Source of the DNA: Burkholderia sp. GAS332
Lineage (GTDB): Bacteria; Pseudomonadota; Gammaproteobacteria; Burkholderiales; Burkholderiaceae
Reading direction: 5' to 3'
Length of the DNA: 64,000 nucleotides
Assembly: GCA_900142905.1 (NCBI GenBank)
Contig: FSRV01000002.1
Span: 3,472,001 to 3,536,000 of the forward strand
Within the stretch, counting starts at the first letter, position 1. The number at the start of each line of letters is the position of its first letter. This document shows positions 34,257 through 43,358 of the stretch, piece by piece. Made by a program: the position numbers and the translations under genes. The notes beneath the pieces were generated by a model that saw nothing but the letters and a program-made list of their open reading frames with translations, was not told the DNA's origin and ran no database searches.

Positions 34257-35138
34257 TCAGCTAACCCGGTTCACCACCAGGTCGGCCAATTCGGCAAGAC
34301 GCTGCGCGCGCGCGCCAAACGGCGCAATCGCAGCGTGAGCGTCGCTGCGCAGTTGCGCTGCAAGTGCACGTGACGCCTCGAGCCCAATAATCGACACGTA
34401 GGTCGGCTTGCCGTCCTTCGCGTCTTTCCCTGCGGTCTTGCCAAGCGTCGCGGAATCGGTCGTGACGTCGAGAATATCGTCGACGACCTGAAACGCGAGG
34501 CCGACAGCGGCCGAATACGCGTCGAGAGAGCGCATCGCGTCCGCATCCGGCGTTTCGCCGGCCAGCGCGCCCATGCGGACGGCCGCACGCAGCAGCGCGC
34601 CGGTTTTCATGCGGTGCATGGTTTCCAGTTGCGCGCGCGTCAGCGTATGGCCGACGCTCGCCAGATCGATCGCCTGACCGCCGCACATGCCGATCGAGCC
34701 GCTTGCCAACGCCAACTCGCGGACCAGCGAAGCCTGCTGTGCCGGGGCCAGAACATCGGACGTCAGCGCGACGAAGGCCTGCGACTGCAGCGCGTCGCCG
34801 ACCAGCAACGCCGTGGCCTCGTCATATTTGACGTGTACCGTGGGTTTGCCGCGCCGCAGCGCGTCGTCGTCCATGCAGGGCATGTCGTCGTGCACGAGCG
34901 AGTACACGTGGATCATTTCCAGCGCCGCCGCTGCCGCATCCAGGCATTCGGCGCGCGCGCCGGTCAACTCGCCGGCCGCGTGGCACAGCAGCGGGCGCAC
35001 CCGCTTGCCGCCGCCCAGCACCGCATAGCGCATGGCCTCATGCAGTTTGGCCGGCTCGGTCGCTGCCGTGGGCAGGTAGTGTTCTAGTGCTGTTTCGACA
35101 CGCTCGAGTACCGAGCGTGTCCATTGTTCGAATGTCAT
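34257..35138 (-). CDS. ispA: Polyprenyl synthetase / farnesyl diphosphate synthase
   Basis: This 293-aa trans-prenyltransferase probably makes farnesyl diphosphate from IPP and DMAPP. The first Asp-rich motif is in [20 protein letters not shown] (about residue 85) and the second in [17 protein letters not shown] (about 228). Bulky residues before the first motif fit a C15 product. Its start overlaps the xseB stop (ATGA), so the two are translationally coupled, and dxs follows 83 bp later. Confidence 0.96.
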   Translation of the reverse strand: MTFEQWTRSVLERVETALEHYLPTAATEPAKLHEAMRYAVLGGGKRVRPLLCHAAGELTGARAECLDAAAAALEMIHVYSLVHDDMPCMDDDALRRGKPTVHVKYDEATALLVGDALQSQAFVALTSDVLAPAQQASLVRELALASGSIGMCGGQAIDLASVGHTLTRAQLETMHRMKTGALLRAAVRMGALAGETPDADAMRSLDAYSAAVGLAFQVVDDILDVTTDSATLGKTAGKDAKDGKPTYVSIIGLEASRALAAQLRSDAHAAIAPFGARAQRLAELADLVVNRVS

Positions 35139-35443
35139 AGGTCGTCCCCGCTTTCAGTAGCGGCTGTGCCTGCGCTATTCATAGGCAGCGGCTTGAGCGT
35201 CTCGCCATCGAGCACGCGCACCTGCTGCTCGACCTTCTCGAGCTGCTGCTGGCAAAACGCTACGAGAGCCGCACCGCGCCGGTAGGCGGTGAGCGACTCC
35301 TCGAGGCTGAGATTGCCGCTTTCCATGCGCGCCACCAACCCTTCCAGCTCAGCCTGGGCGGCCTCGTAGTTCTCGGGCAACGGCGTGGTATCGACGCCTT
35401 CAGCAGGCGCGGCAGCAGTATCTTTCGACGCGGTCTTCGCCAT
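35135..35443 (-). CDS. xseB: Exodeoxyribonuclease VII small subunit
   Basis: This 102-aa small subunit of exonuclease VII assists the large subunit XseA (not in the window) in degrading single-stranded DNA. The core [54 protein letters not shown] is the full domain, with Ala/Pro-rich flanks at both ends. The ATG at 35443 (MAKTASK) is preferred to the open frame start 12 bases earlier. It overlaps ispA by four bases, the widely conserved xseB-ispA-dxs order. Confidence 0.95.
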   Translation of the reverse strand: MAKTASKDTAAAPAEGVDTTPLPENYEAAQAELEGLVARMESGNLSLEESLTAYRRGAALVAFCQQQLEKVEQQVRVLDGETLKPLPMNSAGTAATESGDDL

Positions 35444-35653
35444 GAATAGTCGCAAAATTAAAACAAGTCGGACATTCTACGGCAAAAGCGACTTTTCCGA
35501 TCCCATCGCCAGCCCGCGCCCCGCCTTTGCCTTCCGTGTCCGACCCTCAGTCTCGCAGAAAAAAAACGATTGGTCTGCGGCGTAAACCGTGAACTTACTT
35601 GACATTTTTGACCCAAATCAGGCACTTAAGCGCCCCAAGGTGGGGGAAACAGG

Positions 35654-35659
35654 TATAAT
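35654..35659 (+). promoter_or_regulatory. -10 box TATAAT of the Rieske oxygenase gene
   Basis: A consensus TATAAT lies 70 bp before the start codon. No good -35 is seen at the right spacing (CGCCCC), so an activator may be needed. Confidence 0.5.
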
Positions 35660-35729
35660 CTCGGGCTCCCTAAATCGAATCTTCGATGGTTGGGTTGTTC
35701 ACTGCTTTCACGTCTTCACGGGAGTGGGA

Positions 35730-36836
35730 ATGTCCAATCTGAGCAATGCATTGCAGTTGCGGTCTGTCCACAGCCAGCTGCCAGTCACGGCTTACTTTGA
35801 CGAAGCGCTTTTAACGCGCGAAATCGACACCCTTTTCAAGAAAGGTCCTCGTTACATCGGCCACGATCTCATGGTGCCCGAAGCGGGGAATTATTTTGCT
35901 TTGCCCAGCGAGAGCGAAGGGCGTGTGCTCGTCCGTAACCAGCAGTCGCAAATCGAACTGCTGTCGAACGTGTGCCGCCACCGGCAAGCCATCATGCTCA
36001 ATGGCCGCGGCCAGACGGAGAACATCGTCTGCCCCCTGCATCGCTGGACGTACGACCTGAACGGCCAGCTCCTCGGTGCACCTCATTTTGCGGATAACCC
36101 CTGCCTGAATCTCGGCGCCACGCCGTTGCAGAACTGGCAAGGCCTGCTGTTCGAAGCGCAGGGGCGCGACGTCGCGCGCGATCTGGCACGGCTTGGCACC
36201 AAGCAACACTTCGATTTTTCGGGCTTCATGTTCGATCACGTCGAAGTGCACGAGTGCAATTACAACTGGAAGACCTTCATCGAGGTCTATCTGGAGGACT
36301 ACCACGTCGCGCCGTTCCATCCGGGCCTCGGCAGCTTCGTCAATTGCGACGATCTGACGTGGGAGTTCGGCGAGTGGTACAGCGTGCAGACGGTCGGTGT
36401 TCACAAGGATCTGGAGCAGCCGGGCAGCCCGACGTACCGTAAATGGCACGACGAAGTGCTGCGCTTCCGCGACGGCAATCCGCCGGAGTTCGGCGCGATC
36501 TGGATGGTGTACTACCCGGGCATCATGATCGAGTGGTATCCGCACGTGCTGGTGGTGTCGTGGCTGATTCCGCGTGGTCCGCAGAAAACCACCAATGTGG
36601 TGGAGTTCTATTACCCTGAGGAAATCGCGCTGTTCGAACGCGAGTTCGTCGAAGCCGAGCGCGCCGCCTATATGGAAACGGCTCGCGAAGACGACGAGAT
36701 CGCCGAACGCATGGACGGCGGTCGCCGCGCGCTGATGGAACGCGGCGAATCGCAGGTCGGCCCGTACCAGAGCCCGATGGAAGACGGCATGCAGCACTTC
36801 CACGAGTTCTTGCGGCGCGAACTCGGCGCGATCTGA
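35730..36836 (+). CDS. Rieske non-heme iron oxygenase alpha-subunit-like protein
   Basis: This 368-aa protein has a Rieske [2Fe-2S] domain with Cys82, His84, Cys101 and His104 (CRHRQ...CPLHRW). A ring-hydroxylase catalytic domain follows, whose mononuclear iron ligands are probably His192 and His197 in LEDYHVAPFHPGL. Family members hydroxylate or demethylate aromatic and quaternary amine substrates; the substrate here is unknown and no reductase or beta subunit is adjacent. The ATG at 35730 follows GGGAGTGGG. It is common in this genome position beside xseB in Burkholderiaceae, to my recollection, which hints at a core role and not an accessory catabolic one. Confidence 0.9.
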   Translation: MSNLSNALQLRSVHSQLPVTAYFDEALLTREIDTLFKKGPRYIGHDLMVPEAGNYFALPSESEGRVLVRNQQSQIELLSNVCRHRQAIMLNGRGQTENIVCPLHRWTYDLNGQLLGAPHFADNPCLNLGATPLQNWQGLLFEAQGRDVARDLARLGTKQHFDFSGFMFDHVEVHECNYNWKTFIEVYLEDYHVAPFHPGLGSFVNCDDLTWEFGEWYSVQTVGVHKDLEQPGSPTYRKWHDEVLRFRDGNPPEFGAIWMVYYPGIMIEWYPHVLVVSWLIPRGPQKTTNVVEFYYPEEIALFEREFVEAERAAYMETAREDDEIAERMDGGRRALMERGESQVGPYQSPMEDGMQHFHEFLRRELGAI

Positions 36837-36913
36837 TCCGCGCACGGTCCGCGCGTGCTCCGCATGCATCGGCGTTTGGAGCCGATCGTTGCGCGAACCG
36901 CATCAAAGCATGG

Positions 36914-36941
36914 AAAGACGGGCTTCGGCCCGTCTTTTTTT
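36914..36941 (+). terminator. Terminator of the Rieske oxygenase gene
   Basis: Arms AAAGACGGGC and GCCCGTCTTT with a TTCG tetraloop, followed by a T tract. Confidence 0.93.
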
Positions 36942-37054
36942 GTTTAGACTATCAGTATCGTTCGGCCATTCGCTAACGGCGCCAAGCCGCCGGGCGAGCG
37001 CCGCAACCGCCCGCTTCGCAACCATCGTGCATGGGATTGGAGTCAGTGCTATGG

Positions 37055-37088
37055 GGCTGGAGTAAGCGCTAAAGCGCTAACTCCAGCC
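37055..37088. repeat. Near-perfect 16-bp inverted repeat before the sulfurtransferase gene
   Basis: GGCTGGAGTAAGCGCT and AGCGCTAACTCCAGCC pair with one mismatch around two bases. Partial copies lie on both sides (TTGGAGTCAGTGCTATGG upstream, CGCTAACTCCGG downstream), so it looks like a small local repeat array that could form alternative structures in the leader. Confidence 0.7.
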
Positions 37089-37121
37089 GACACGCTAACT
37101 CCGGTCGACCTAGGAGACGTC

Positions 37122-37991
37122 ATGCCGCACACTCACTACACCACCCTCATCTCCGCGACCAACCTCGCGGAACGGCTAGCCGCCGCGCCGGGCAGCGTGT
37201 TCGTCATCGATTGCCGTTTCGATCTCGCCGACACCGAGGCGGGCGAGAAAGCCTATCTGGACGGGCATTTGCCGGGCGCGCATTATCTGCACCTCGATCG
37301 CGATCTGTCGGGGCCGAAGACAGGCACCAATGGCCGCCATCCGCTGCCGGATCGCGCACGGCTGGTGGAGACGCTGGAATCCCGCGGACTTAAGCAGGGT
37401 CAACAGGTGGTCGCTTATGACTCGCAGGGCGGCATGTACGCCGCGCGCGCATGGTGGCTACTGCGCTGGCTTGGCCATGATGCGGTTGCGTTGCTCGACG
37501 GTGGATTGCAAGCCTGGCAGGCCGGCAACCACCCGCTGACACAAGACGCGCCGGCGCAGAACACAGGCGACTTCAAAGCGGGCGCGCCGCTTTCTGTCAC
37601 CGTCGATGCGCAGACCGTCGAGCGCAATCTCGGCACGAAAGAACGCGTCGTGGTCGATGCGCGCGCGAACGATCGCTATCGCGGCGAGAACGAAACGCTG
37701 GATCGCGTCGGCGGCCATATTCCTGGCGCGCTCAACCGGTTCTTCAAGGACAACCTCACCGCCGACGGCCGCTACAAACCGGCCCACACGCTGCGTGAGG
37801 AATTCCATGCGTTGCTGGGCGACACGTCGCCGGAACACATCGTGCTGCAATGCGGCTCGGGTGTGACGGCGTGCGTGAACGCGCTCGCGATGGAGATCGC
37901 CGGCATGCATGGCGCGGCGCTGTATGCGGGATCGTGGAGCGAATGGAGTTCTGATCCGAAGCGGCCGGTTGCAACGGGTCCGAATCCTTAA
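37122..37991 (+). CDS. sseA: 3-mercaptopyruvate sulfurtransferase (two-domain rhodanese)
   Basis: This 289-aa protein has two rhodanese domains. The inactive N-terminal one contains VIDCRFDLADTEAGEKAYLDGHLPGAHYL; the catalytic C-terminal one has its active cysteine in LQCGSGVTACVNAL near residue 247. The CGSGVT loop fits 3-mercaptopyruvate as sulfur donor better than thiosulfate (CRKGVT). It moves sulfane sulfur to thiol or cyanide acceptors in the cytoplasm. The ATG has a strong TAGGAGAC ribosome-binding site and the gene has its own terminator. Confidence 0.92.
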   Translation: MPHTHYTTLISATNLAERLAAAPGSVFVIDCRFDLADTEAGEKAYLDGHLPGAHYLHLDRDLSGPKTGTNGRHPLPDRARLVETLESRGLKQGQQVVAYDSQGGMYAARAWWLLRWLGHDAVALLDGGLQAWQAGNHPLTQDAPAQNTGDFKAGAPLSVTVDAQTVERNLGTKERVVVDARANDRYRGENETLDRVGGHIPGALNRFFKDNLTADGRYKPAHTLREEFHALLGDTSPEHIVLQCGSGVTACVNALAMEIAGMHGAALYAGSWSEWSSDPKRPVATGPNP

Positions 37992-38018
37992 GCACGCTAT
38001 CAAGCAAGACGAATAGCG

Positions 38019-38056
38019 AAAAGGCCGTGGCCGCTTTCCAGCGACCACGGCCTTTT
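38019..38056. terminator. Terminator after the sulfurtransferase gene
   Basis: AAAAGGCCGTGG pairs with CCACGGCCTTTTT; the inner bases extend the stem with one mismatch. A tracts and T tracts at the ends let it serve the convergent dienelactone hydrolase gene too. Confidence 0.9.
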
Positions 38057-38126
38057 TCTTTCTTTAAACCGAGCGCATCGGCACACCGTTATGGTGAGTC
38101 AATGAAGGTATCGAACGCGCGTGCCT

Positions 38127-38999
38127 TTATGCGACGCCATGCTGCTTGAACCACACCAACGCACGTCGCCAGCCATCCTCGGCATCGGCCTTCTTGTAGC
38201 TCGGCCGGTAGTCCGCGAAAAACGCGTGGCCCGCGTCGTCATACACGACGAATTGCGAGCCGCGCCCCGCCTGCGGACCCTGCGCGATGGCCTGCTTCAT
38301 CTGCTCGAGCGTGTCTTGCGGGATGCTTTGGTCCTGACGGCCGTATAGACCCAGAACCGGCGCATGCAACTGTGCCACCTCATCGAGCGGATTGGCGGGG
38401 GTCATCGCGGTTTTCTGGCCCGTTACGCGCCCATACCAGGCTACGCCCGCCTTCAGCCGCGGATTGTGCTCGGCATATAGCCACGCAATCCGCCCGCCCC
38501 AGCAGAAACCGTTCACACCCAGCCGGTTCAGATCGCCGCCGTGTTCGCCGGCCCACGCGACGGTTGCGTCGAGATCGCCCATGACCTGCTCGTCCGGCAC
38601 CTTGCTGACCAGTTGCTCGTTGAGCTGTTGCATGCTCGTGTACACGGTCGGATCGCCCTGCCGCTCGTACAGATTCGGCGCGATCGCCAGATAACCCTGT
38701 TGGGCGAAACGCCGGCACACGTCGGCGATATGCTCGTGCACGCCGAAAATCTCGTGCACGACGATGATCACCGGCAAGTGCGTCTTGCCCTTGGGCTGCG
38801 CGCGATAAGCCGGCACCAGCGTGTCGCCTGAATGCACGGCTATCTCGCCGGCTTCAAGGCCGTCGCTATCGGTATGGATGGTTTGCGCCGACACCGGCAG
38901 CACGGCTGCGGCGAAACCGGTGCCGAGCGCGGCCTTAATGAAGGTACGCCGATTGAAAGGAACGTGGGGAACCAGGCTGTCGATGTCGGGTTTCAGCAT
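38127..38999 (-). CDS. Exported dienelactone hydrolase-family protein
   Basis: This 290-aa alpha/beta hydrolase has the nucleophilic Cys in NGFCWGGRIAWLYAE (near residue 165), with the Asp in GLYGRQDQSI and the His in YDDAGHAFF completing the triad. An N-terminal Arg-Arg segment (FNRRTFIKAALGTGFAAAVLPVSA, about 16-39) looks like a twin-arginine signal, so the protein is probably exported folded to the periplasm. True dienelactone hydrolases act on chlorocatechol products; this group is more general and the substrate is unknown. The ATG at 38999 is used; the open frame starts 16 codons earlier. Confidence 0.88.
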   Translation of the reverse strand: MLKPDIDSLVPHVPFNRRTFIKAALGTGFAAAVLPVSAQTIHTDSDGLEAGEIAVHSGDTLVPAYRAQPKGKTHLPVIIVVHEIFGVHEHIADVCRRFAQQGYLAIAPNLYERQGDPTVYTSMQQLNEQLVSKVPDEQVMGDLDATVAWAGEHGGDLNRLGVNGFCWGGRIAWLYAEHNPRLKAGVAWYGRVTGQKTAMTPANPLDEVAQLHAPVLGLYGRQDQSIPQDTLEQMKQAIAQGPQAGRGSQFVVYDDAGHAFFADYRPSYKKADAEDGWRRALVWFKQHGVA

Positions 39000-39089
39000 G
39001 TGGCGCTCCTCGAATGAAGGTTGGATGCAACAGAATACGCCTCGCACGCATCCTGTTGCACTTGCAACCTTATCGAGCGCGGTCAGCCG

Positions 39090-40439
39090 TCAGTGCAGCT
39101 TGACCCGCGGCAGCGTGGTGCGCCGCAACCAGTGCGCGAAGGTGTCGAGCACCATCCGCGCATAGCCGTGCAGCGCGGCGATATGCAGCCTGTACAACGA
39201 CATGTACATGAAGCGCGCGAACAGCCCTTCGATCAGCATATTGCCGCCGATCACCCCGCCCATCAGATTGCCGACCGCGCTGAAGTGCCCGAGCGACACC
39301 AGCGAGCCGAAGTCACGATAGGTAAATTCGGGCAGCGGCTTGTTCTCGAGCCGGGCCGCCAGCGCCTTCATCAGGAAGCTTGCCTGCTGGTGAGCCGCTT
39401 GCGCGCGCGGCGGCACGTTGCGCTCGTTGCCCGGCCATGGGCAAGCCGCGCAATCGCCGAGCGCGAAAATGTTGTCGTCGACTTCGGTTTGCAGCGTGCG
39501 GCGCACGATGAGTTGCCCCAGACGGTTGACCGGCAGGCCGTCGAGCTCGCTCAGAATGGCGGGTGCCTTAATGCCCGCTGCCCACACCGTCAGATCGGCG
39601 CGCACGGTTTTACCGCTGGCCGTGCGGATCATGCCGGGCGCGACCTCGGCCACCGTCTCGCCGATCATCAGCTTCACGCCGAGCTTGGTGAGCAATTCGG
39701 CGGTGGCCGTCGACACACGCTCCTGCAAGGCCGGCAAAATGCGCGGCCCCGCCTCGATCAGCACGATGCCGACGTCGTGGCGCGGATCGAGCTTATGCAA
39801 GCCGTACGCGGACAGCACCTGGGCCGTATTGCGCAACTCAGCCGAGAGTTCGACGCCCGTCGCGCCGCCGCCGACGATGGCCACCTGGATGCGCGGCTCG
39901 GAGGAAGTCGACGTGCCCGAGGCCGCTTCGACCGGTTCATGCACCTGATGCTCCGCGCGCATACACGCCGCGATCAGCCGTTTGCGGAAACGCTCCGCCT
40001 GGCTGACCGTATCGAGCGCGAGAGAAAACTCAGATGCGCCCTTCACGCCGAAGAACGCCGTGGTGCTGCCGATCGCGATGATCAGCGTGTCGTATTCGAG
40101 TTGGCGTTCGGGTAGCAGTTCTGCGCCATCGTCGTCGAGTACCGTACCGAGCGTGAGACGCTTGTTCGCCCGGTCCAGACCGGTCAGATCGCCTTGCTGA
40201 AACTCAAAGCCGTGCCAGCGCGCTTGCGCCGCGTATTCGAGTTCCTGGGTGAACGGGTCCATGCTGCCGGCTGCCACTTCATGCAGCAGCGGCTTCCAGA
40301 TATGGGTTGGATTACGGTCCACGAGCGTCACTTGCGCGTGCACACCACCTTTGTTCTTGTGGGGCGAATAGCGGTCGCCTAAGCGTGTCGCCAGTTCCAG
40401 CCCCCCCGCGCCCCCGCCAACGACGATAAAACGATGCAT
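39090..40439 (-). CDS. ndh: Type II NADH dehydrogenase (NDH-2-like)
   Basis: This 449-aa membrane-associated flavoprotein has two nucleotide-binding motifs: VVGGGAGGLELATRLG at the N-terminus for FAD and VAIVGGGATGVELSAELRN near residue 190 for NADH. A second FAD contact is NIFALGDCAACPWPGN near 315. C-terminal amphipathic helices (about 360-449) would anchor it to the inner face of the membrane. It passes electrons from NADH to quinone without pumping protons. The ATG at 40439 has a GGAGAG ribosome-binding site; the upstream extension is not supported. It follows polA on the same strand without evident coupling. Confidence 0.9.
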   Translation of the reverse strand: MHRFIVVGGGAGGLELATRLGDRYSPHKNKGGVHAQVTLVDRNPTHIWKPLLHEVAAGSMDPFTQELEYAAQARWHGFEFQQGDLTGLDRANKRLTLGTVLDDDGAELLPERQLEYDTLIIAIGSTTAFFGVKGASEFSLALDTVSQAERFRKRLIAACMRAEHQVHEPVEAASGTSTSSEPRIQVAIVGGGATGVELSAELRNTAQVLSAYGLHKLDPRHDVGIVLIEAGPRILPALQERVSTATAELLTKLGVKLMIGETVAEVAPGMIRTASGKTVRADLTVWAAGIKAPAILSELDGLPVNRLGQLIVRRTLQTEVDDNIFALGDCAACPWPGNERNVPPRAQAAHQQASFLMKALAARLENKPLPEFTYRDFGSLVSLGHFSAVGNLMGGVIGGNMLIEGLFARFMYMSLYRLHIAALHGYARMVLDTFAHWLRRTTLPRVKLH

Positions 40440-40615
40440 TGAACTCTCCGTGTTTGCCGATGGGTTATGCGTCGCGACGGCGCGCATCAAACATGAAGCG
40501 CGCCGTCCGTCCTAGCGATTGTCCGCGAGCGGTACGGGTTGTCACAAGCTATCAATACGCATATGTGACATGCGCACGACGTTATCGCCTATCCAGCGCC
40601 CCCGTCACACGCACG

Positions 40616-43357
40616 TCAATGCGCTTCTTCCCAGTTCAGGCCCGCACCCACTTCAGCGACCAGCGGCACTTTCAGCGCGGCGACACCGCACATCAGTTCC
40701 GGCAGCCGCTTGCGTACCTCGGACAATTCTGCGTCCGGCACTTCGAGAATCAGTTCGTCGTGCACCTGCATGATCATGCGCGTACCGACCTTCGACTCTT
40801 CGATCCACTTCTGCACCGCGATCATCGACAGCTTGATCAGGTCAGCCGCCGTGCCTTGCATCGGCGCGTTAATGGCCGCGCGCTCGGCTGCCTGACGGCG
40901 CGGACCATTGCCGCCGTTGATCTCCGGCAGCCACAGGCGGCGGCCGAACGCCGTTTCCACGTAACCCTTGGCCTTCGCGCTCAGACGCGTTTCGTCCATA
41001 TATCGCGCGACGCCCGGATAGCGCGCGAAGTAGCGGTCGATATACAGCTTGGCCGCGTCGCGCGTAATGCCGAGGTTCGCGGCAAGACCGAATGCGCTCA
41101 TGCCGTAGATCAGGCCAAAGTTGATGACCTTCGCTACGCGCCGCTGATCGTTCGACACTTCGAGCGGCGTCACGCTGAAAATTTCCGCGGCCGTGGCGCG
41201 GTGAATGTCTTCGCCTTGCGAGAACGCACGCAGCAGGGATTCGTCGCCGGAAATGTGCGCCATGATGCGCAGCTCGATCTGCGAATAGTCAGCAGAGACG
41301 AGCTTGTGGCCCGGCGGGGCGATAAACGCCTCGCGAATGCGGCGGCCTTCGGTGGTGCGTACGGGAATGTTCTGCAGGTTCGGATCGTTCGACGCGAGGC
41401 GCCCCGTGACCGCCACCGCCTGGGCATAGTTCGTATGCACACGGCCGGTTTGAGCGTTGACCATGCGCGGCAGCTTATCCGTATAGGTCGATTTCAGCTT
41501 CGACAAGCCGCGGTGTTCGAGCAGGATTTTCGGCAGCGGGTAGTCTTCGGCAAGCTTTTGCAGCACTTCTTCGTCAGTAGACGGCGCGCCGCTCGGAGTC
41601 TTCTTGACCACCGGCAATTCAAGCTTCTCAAAGAAGATCTGACCAATCTGCTTCGGCGAACCCAGATTGAATTCACCGCCGGCCAGCACGTACGCTTCGC
41701 TTTCCAGTTGAATCAGACGCGTGGCGATTTCGCTGCTTTGCGCGCGCAGCTTGTCCGCGTCGATCAGCACGCCGGTGCGCTCCATCTTGCGCAAGACGCG
41801 CGAGGTCGGCACTTCGATGTCGCGATACACGTAGTCGAGCGTCTTCTCCGCGGCCACTTGCGGATATAAGGCCTGATGCAGACGCAAGGTGATGTCGGCG
41901 TCTTCCGCCGCGTATTCCGCGGCCGTTTCCAGCGCGACTTCGTCGAAGCCGATTTGCGACGCGCCCTTGCCCGCAACCTCTTCGTACTTGATCGTCTTGA
42001 TGCCGAGATGGCGCAGCGCGAGGCTGTCCATGTCGTGCGTACGATGCGATTCGAGCACGTACGATTCCAGCAGCGTGTCGTGTTCGACGCCGCGCATTTC
42101 GATGCCGTAGTTCGCCAGCACCTGTTCGTCGTACTTCATGTGCTGGCCGACTTTCTTGTGTTCGGCGCTTTCCAGCCACGGCTTGAGCTTCGCGAGGACT
42201 TCGTCGCGCGGCAGTTGCACGGGTGCGTCAGGACCGCGATGCGCGAGCGGCACATAAGCGGCATAGCCGGGTTCGACCGACAACGACAGGCCCACGATTT
42301 GCGCGGTCATCGGGTCGAGCGAGGTGGTTTCGGTATCGAACGCGGTCAACTCGGCGGCGTTGATTTTCTCAAGCCAGGCGTCGAACTGTTCCCAGCTCTG
42401 CACGGTGTCGTAGTGACGTTCGTGATCCACGGTGAGCGCCGGCGGCACATCGGTCTCCGGTCCCTCCACCGCTTCCGCGCTTTCCACTTCGCGCAGCCAG
42501 GTCTTGAAACCGTTGCGCGTGAACACGTCGCGCAGTTCCTCGCGCGATTCGGGCCGGCTTTGCAGGCTTTCTTCGATCGAGACGATATGGCCAGTCAGAT
42601 CGCATTGGCGCTCGACGGTGACGAGTTTCTTCGCCATCGGCAGAAAATCGAGCGCACGTCGCAGATTGTCTCCTACCGCACCTTTGATCTCATCTGCATG
42701 TGCGACGATGCCATCGAGGGTTTCGTATTGCGTCAGCCATTTGATCGCCGTTTTCGGCCCGCATTTTTCGACGCCGGGCACGTTGTCGACGGTATCGCCG
42801 ATCAACGACAGGTAGTCGATGATGCGCTCCGGCGGCACGCCGAATTTGGCGATCACGCCGGCGCGGTCGAGCTTCTCGTTAGTCATCGTATTGATGAGGG
42901 TGACATGATCCGACACGAGCTGCGCCAGATCCTTGTCCCCAGTCGACACGATCACATTCATACCGCGCTTTTCCGCTTCGGTGCTGAGCGTGCCGATCAC
43001 GTCGTCAGCTTCGACGCCTTCGATCATCAAGAGCGGCCAGCCGAGCGCGCGCACGGCGACGTGAATCGGCTCGATCTGACGCGAGAGATCGTCCGGCATC
43101 GACGGGCGATTCGCCTTATAGTCAGCATACCAGTCGTCGCGGAACGTTTTGCCCTTGGCGTCGAACACGCAGGCGCTATACTCTGCTGTGACTTCCTTGC
43201 GCATGCGCCGCAGCATGTTGATCATTCCGTAGAGCGCACCCGTTGGACCACCTTCGGGCCCGCGCAGATCAGGCATCGCATGGTAGGCCCGGTACAGATA
43301 ACTCGAACCGTCGACCAATAGCAGGGTCTTACCTTCAAGGCTTCGTTCTTCAGGCAT
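40616..43357 (-). CDS. polA: DNA polymerase I
   Basis: This 913-aa family A polymerase is used in repair and Okazaki fragment processing. The 5'-3' exonuclease occupies residues about 1-290 (LLLVDGSSYLYRAYHAM at the start). The 3'-5' exonuclease (about 320-500) keeps the DxE motif (LTAFDTETTSLDP), so proofreading is likely active. The polymerase domain shows VSADYSQIELRIMAHIS, RRVAKVINFGLIYGMS and MQVHDELILEV, the three core motifs. The start lies one base from the divergent LOG-family gene, so its promoter must lie inside that gene. Confidence 0.98.
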   Translation of the reverse strand: MPEERSLEGKTLLLVDGSSYLYRAYHAMPDLRGPEGGPTGALYGMINMLRRMRKEVTAEYSACVFDAKGKTFRDDWYADYKANRPSMPDDLSRQIEPIHVAVRALGWPLLMIEGVEADDVIGTLSTEAEKRGMNVIVSTGDKDLAQLVSDHVTLINTMTNEKLDRAGVIAKFGVPPERIIDYLSLIGDTVDNVPGVEKCGPKTAIKWLTQYETLDGIVAHADEIKGAVGDNLRRALDFLPMAKKLVTVERQCDLTGHIVSIEESLQSRPESREELRDVFTRNGFKTWLREVESAEAVEGPETDVPPALTVDHERHYDTVQSWEQFDAWLEKINAAELTAFDTETTSLDPMTAQIVGLSLSVEPGYAAYVPLAHRGPDAPVQLPRDEVLAKLKPWLESAEHKKVGQHMKYDEQVLANYGIEMRGVEHDTLLESYVLESHRTHDMDSLALRHLGIKTIKYEEVAGKGASQIGFDEVALETAAEYAAEDADITLRLHQALYPQVAAEKTLDYVYRDIEVPTSRVLRKMERTGVLIDADKLRAQSSEIATRLIQLESEAYVLAGGEFNLGSPKQIGQIFFEKLELPVVKKTPSGAPSTDEEVLQKLAEDYPLPKILLEHRGLSKLKSTYTDKLPRMVNAQTGRVHTNYAQAVAVTGRLASNDPNLQNIPVRTTEGRRIREAFIAPPGHKLVSADYSQIELRIMAHISGDESLLRAFSQGEDIHRATAAEIFSVTPLEVSNDQRRVAKVINFGLIYGMSAFGLAANLGITRDAAKLYIDRYFARYPGVARYMDETRLSAKAKGYVETAFGRRLWLPEINGGNGPRRQAAERAAINAPMQGTAADLIKLSMIAVQKWIEESKVGTRMIMQVHDELILEVPDAELSEVRKRLPELMCGVAALKVPLVAEVGAGLNWEEAH

Positions 43358-43358
43358 T

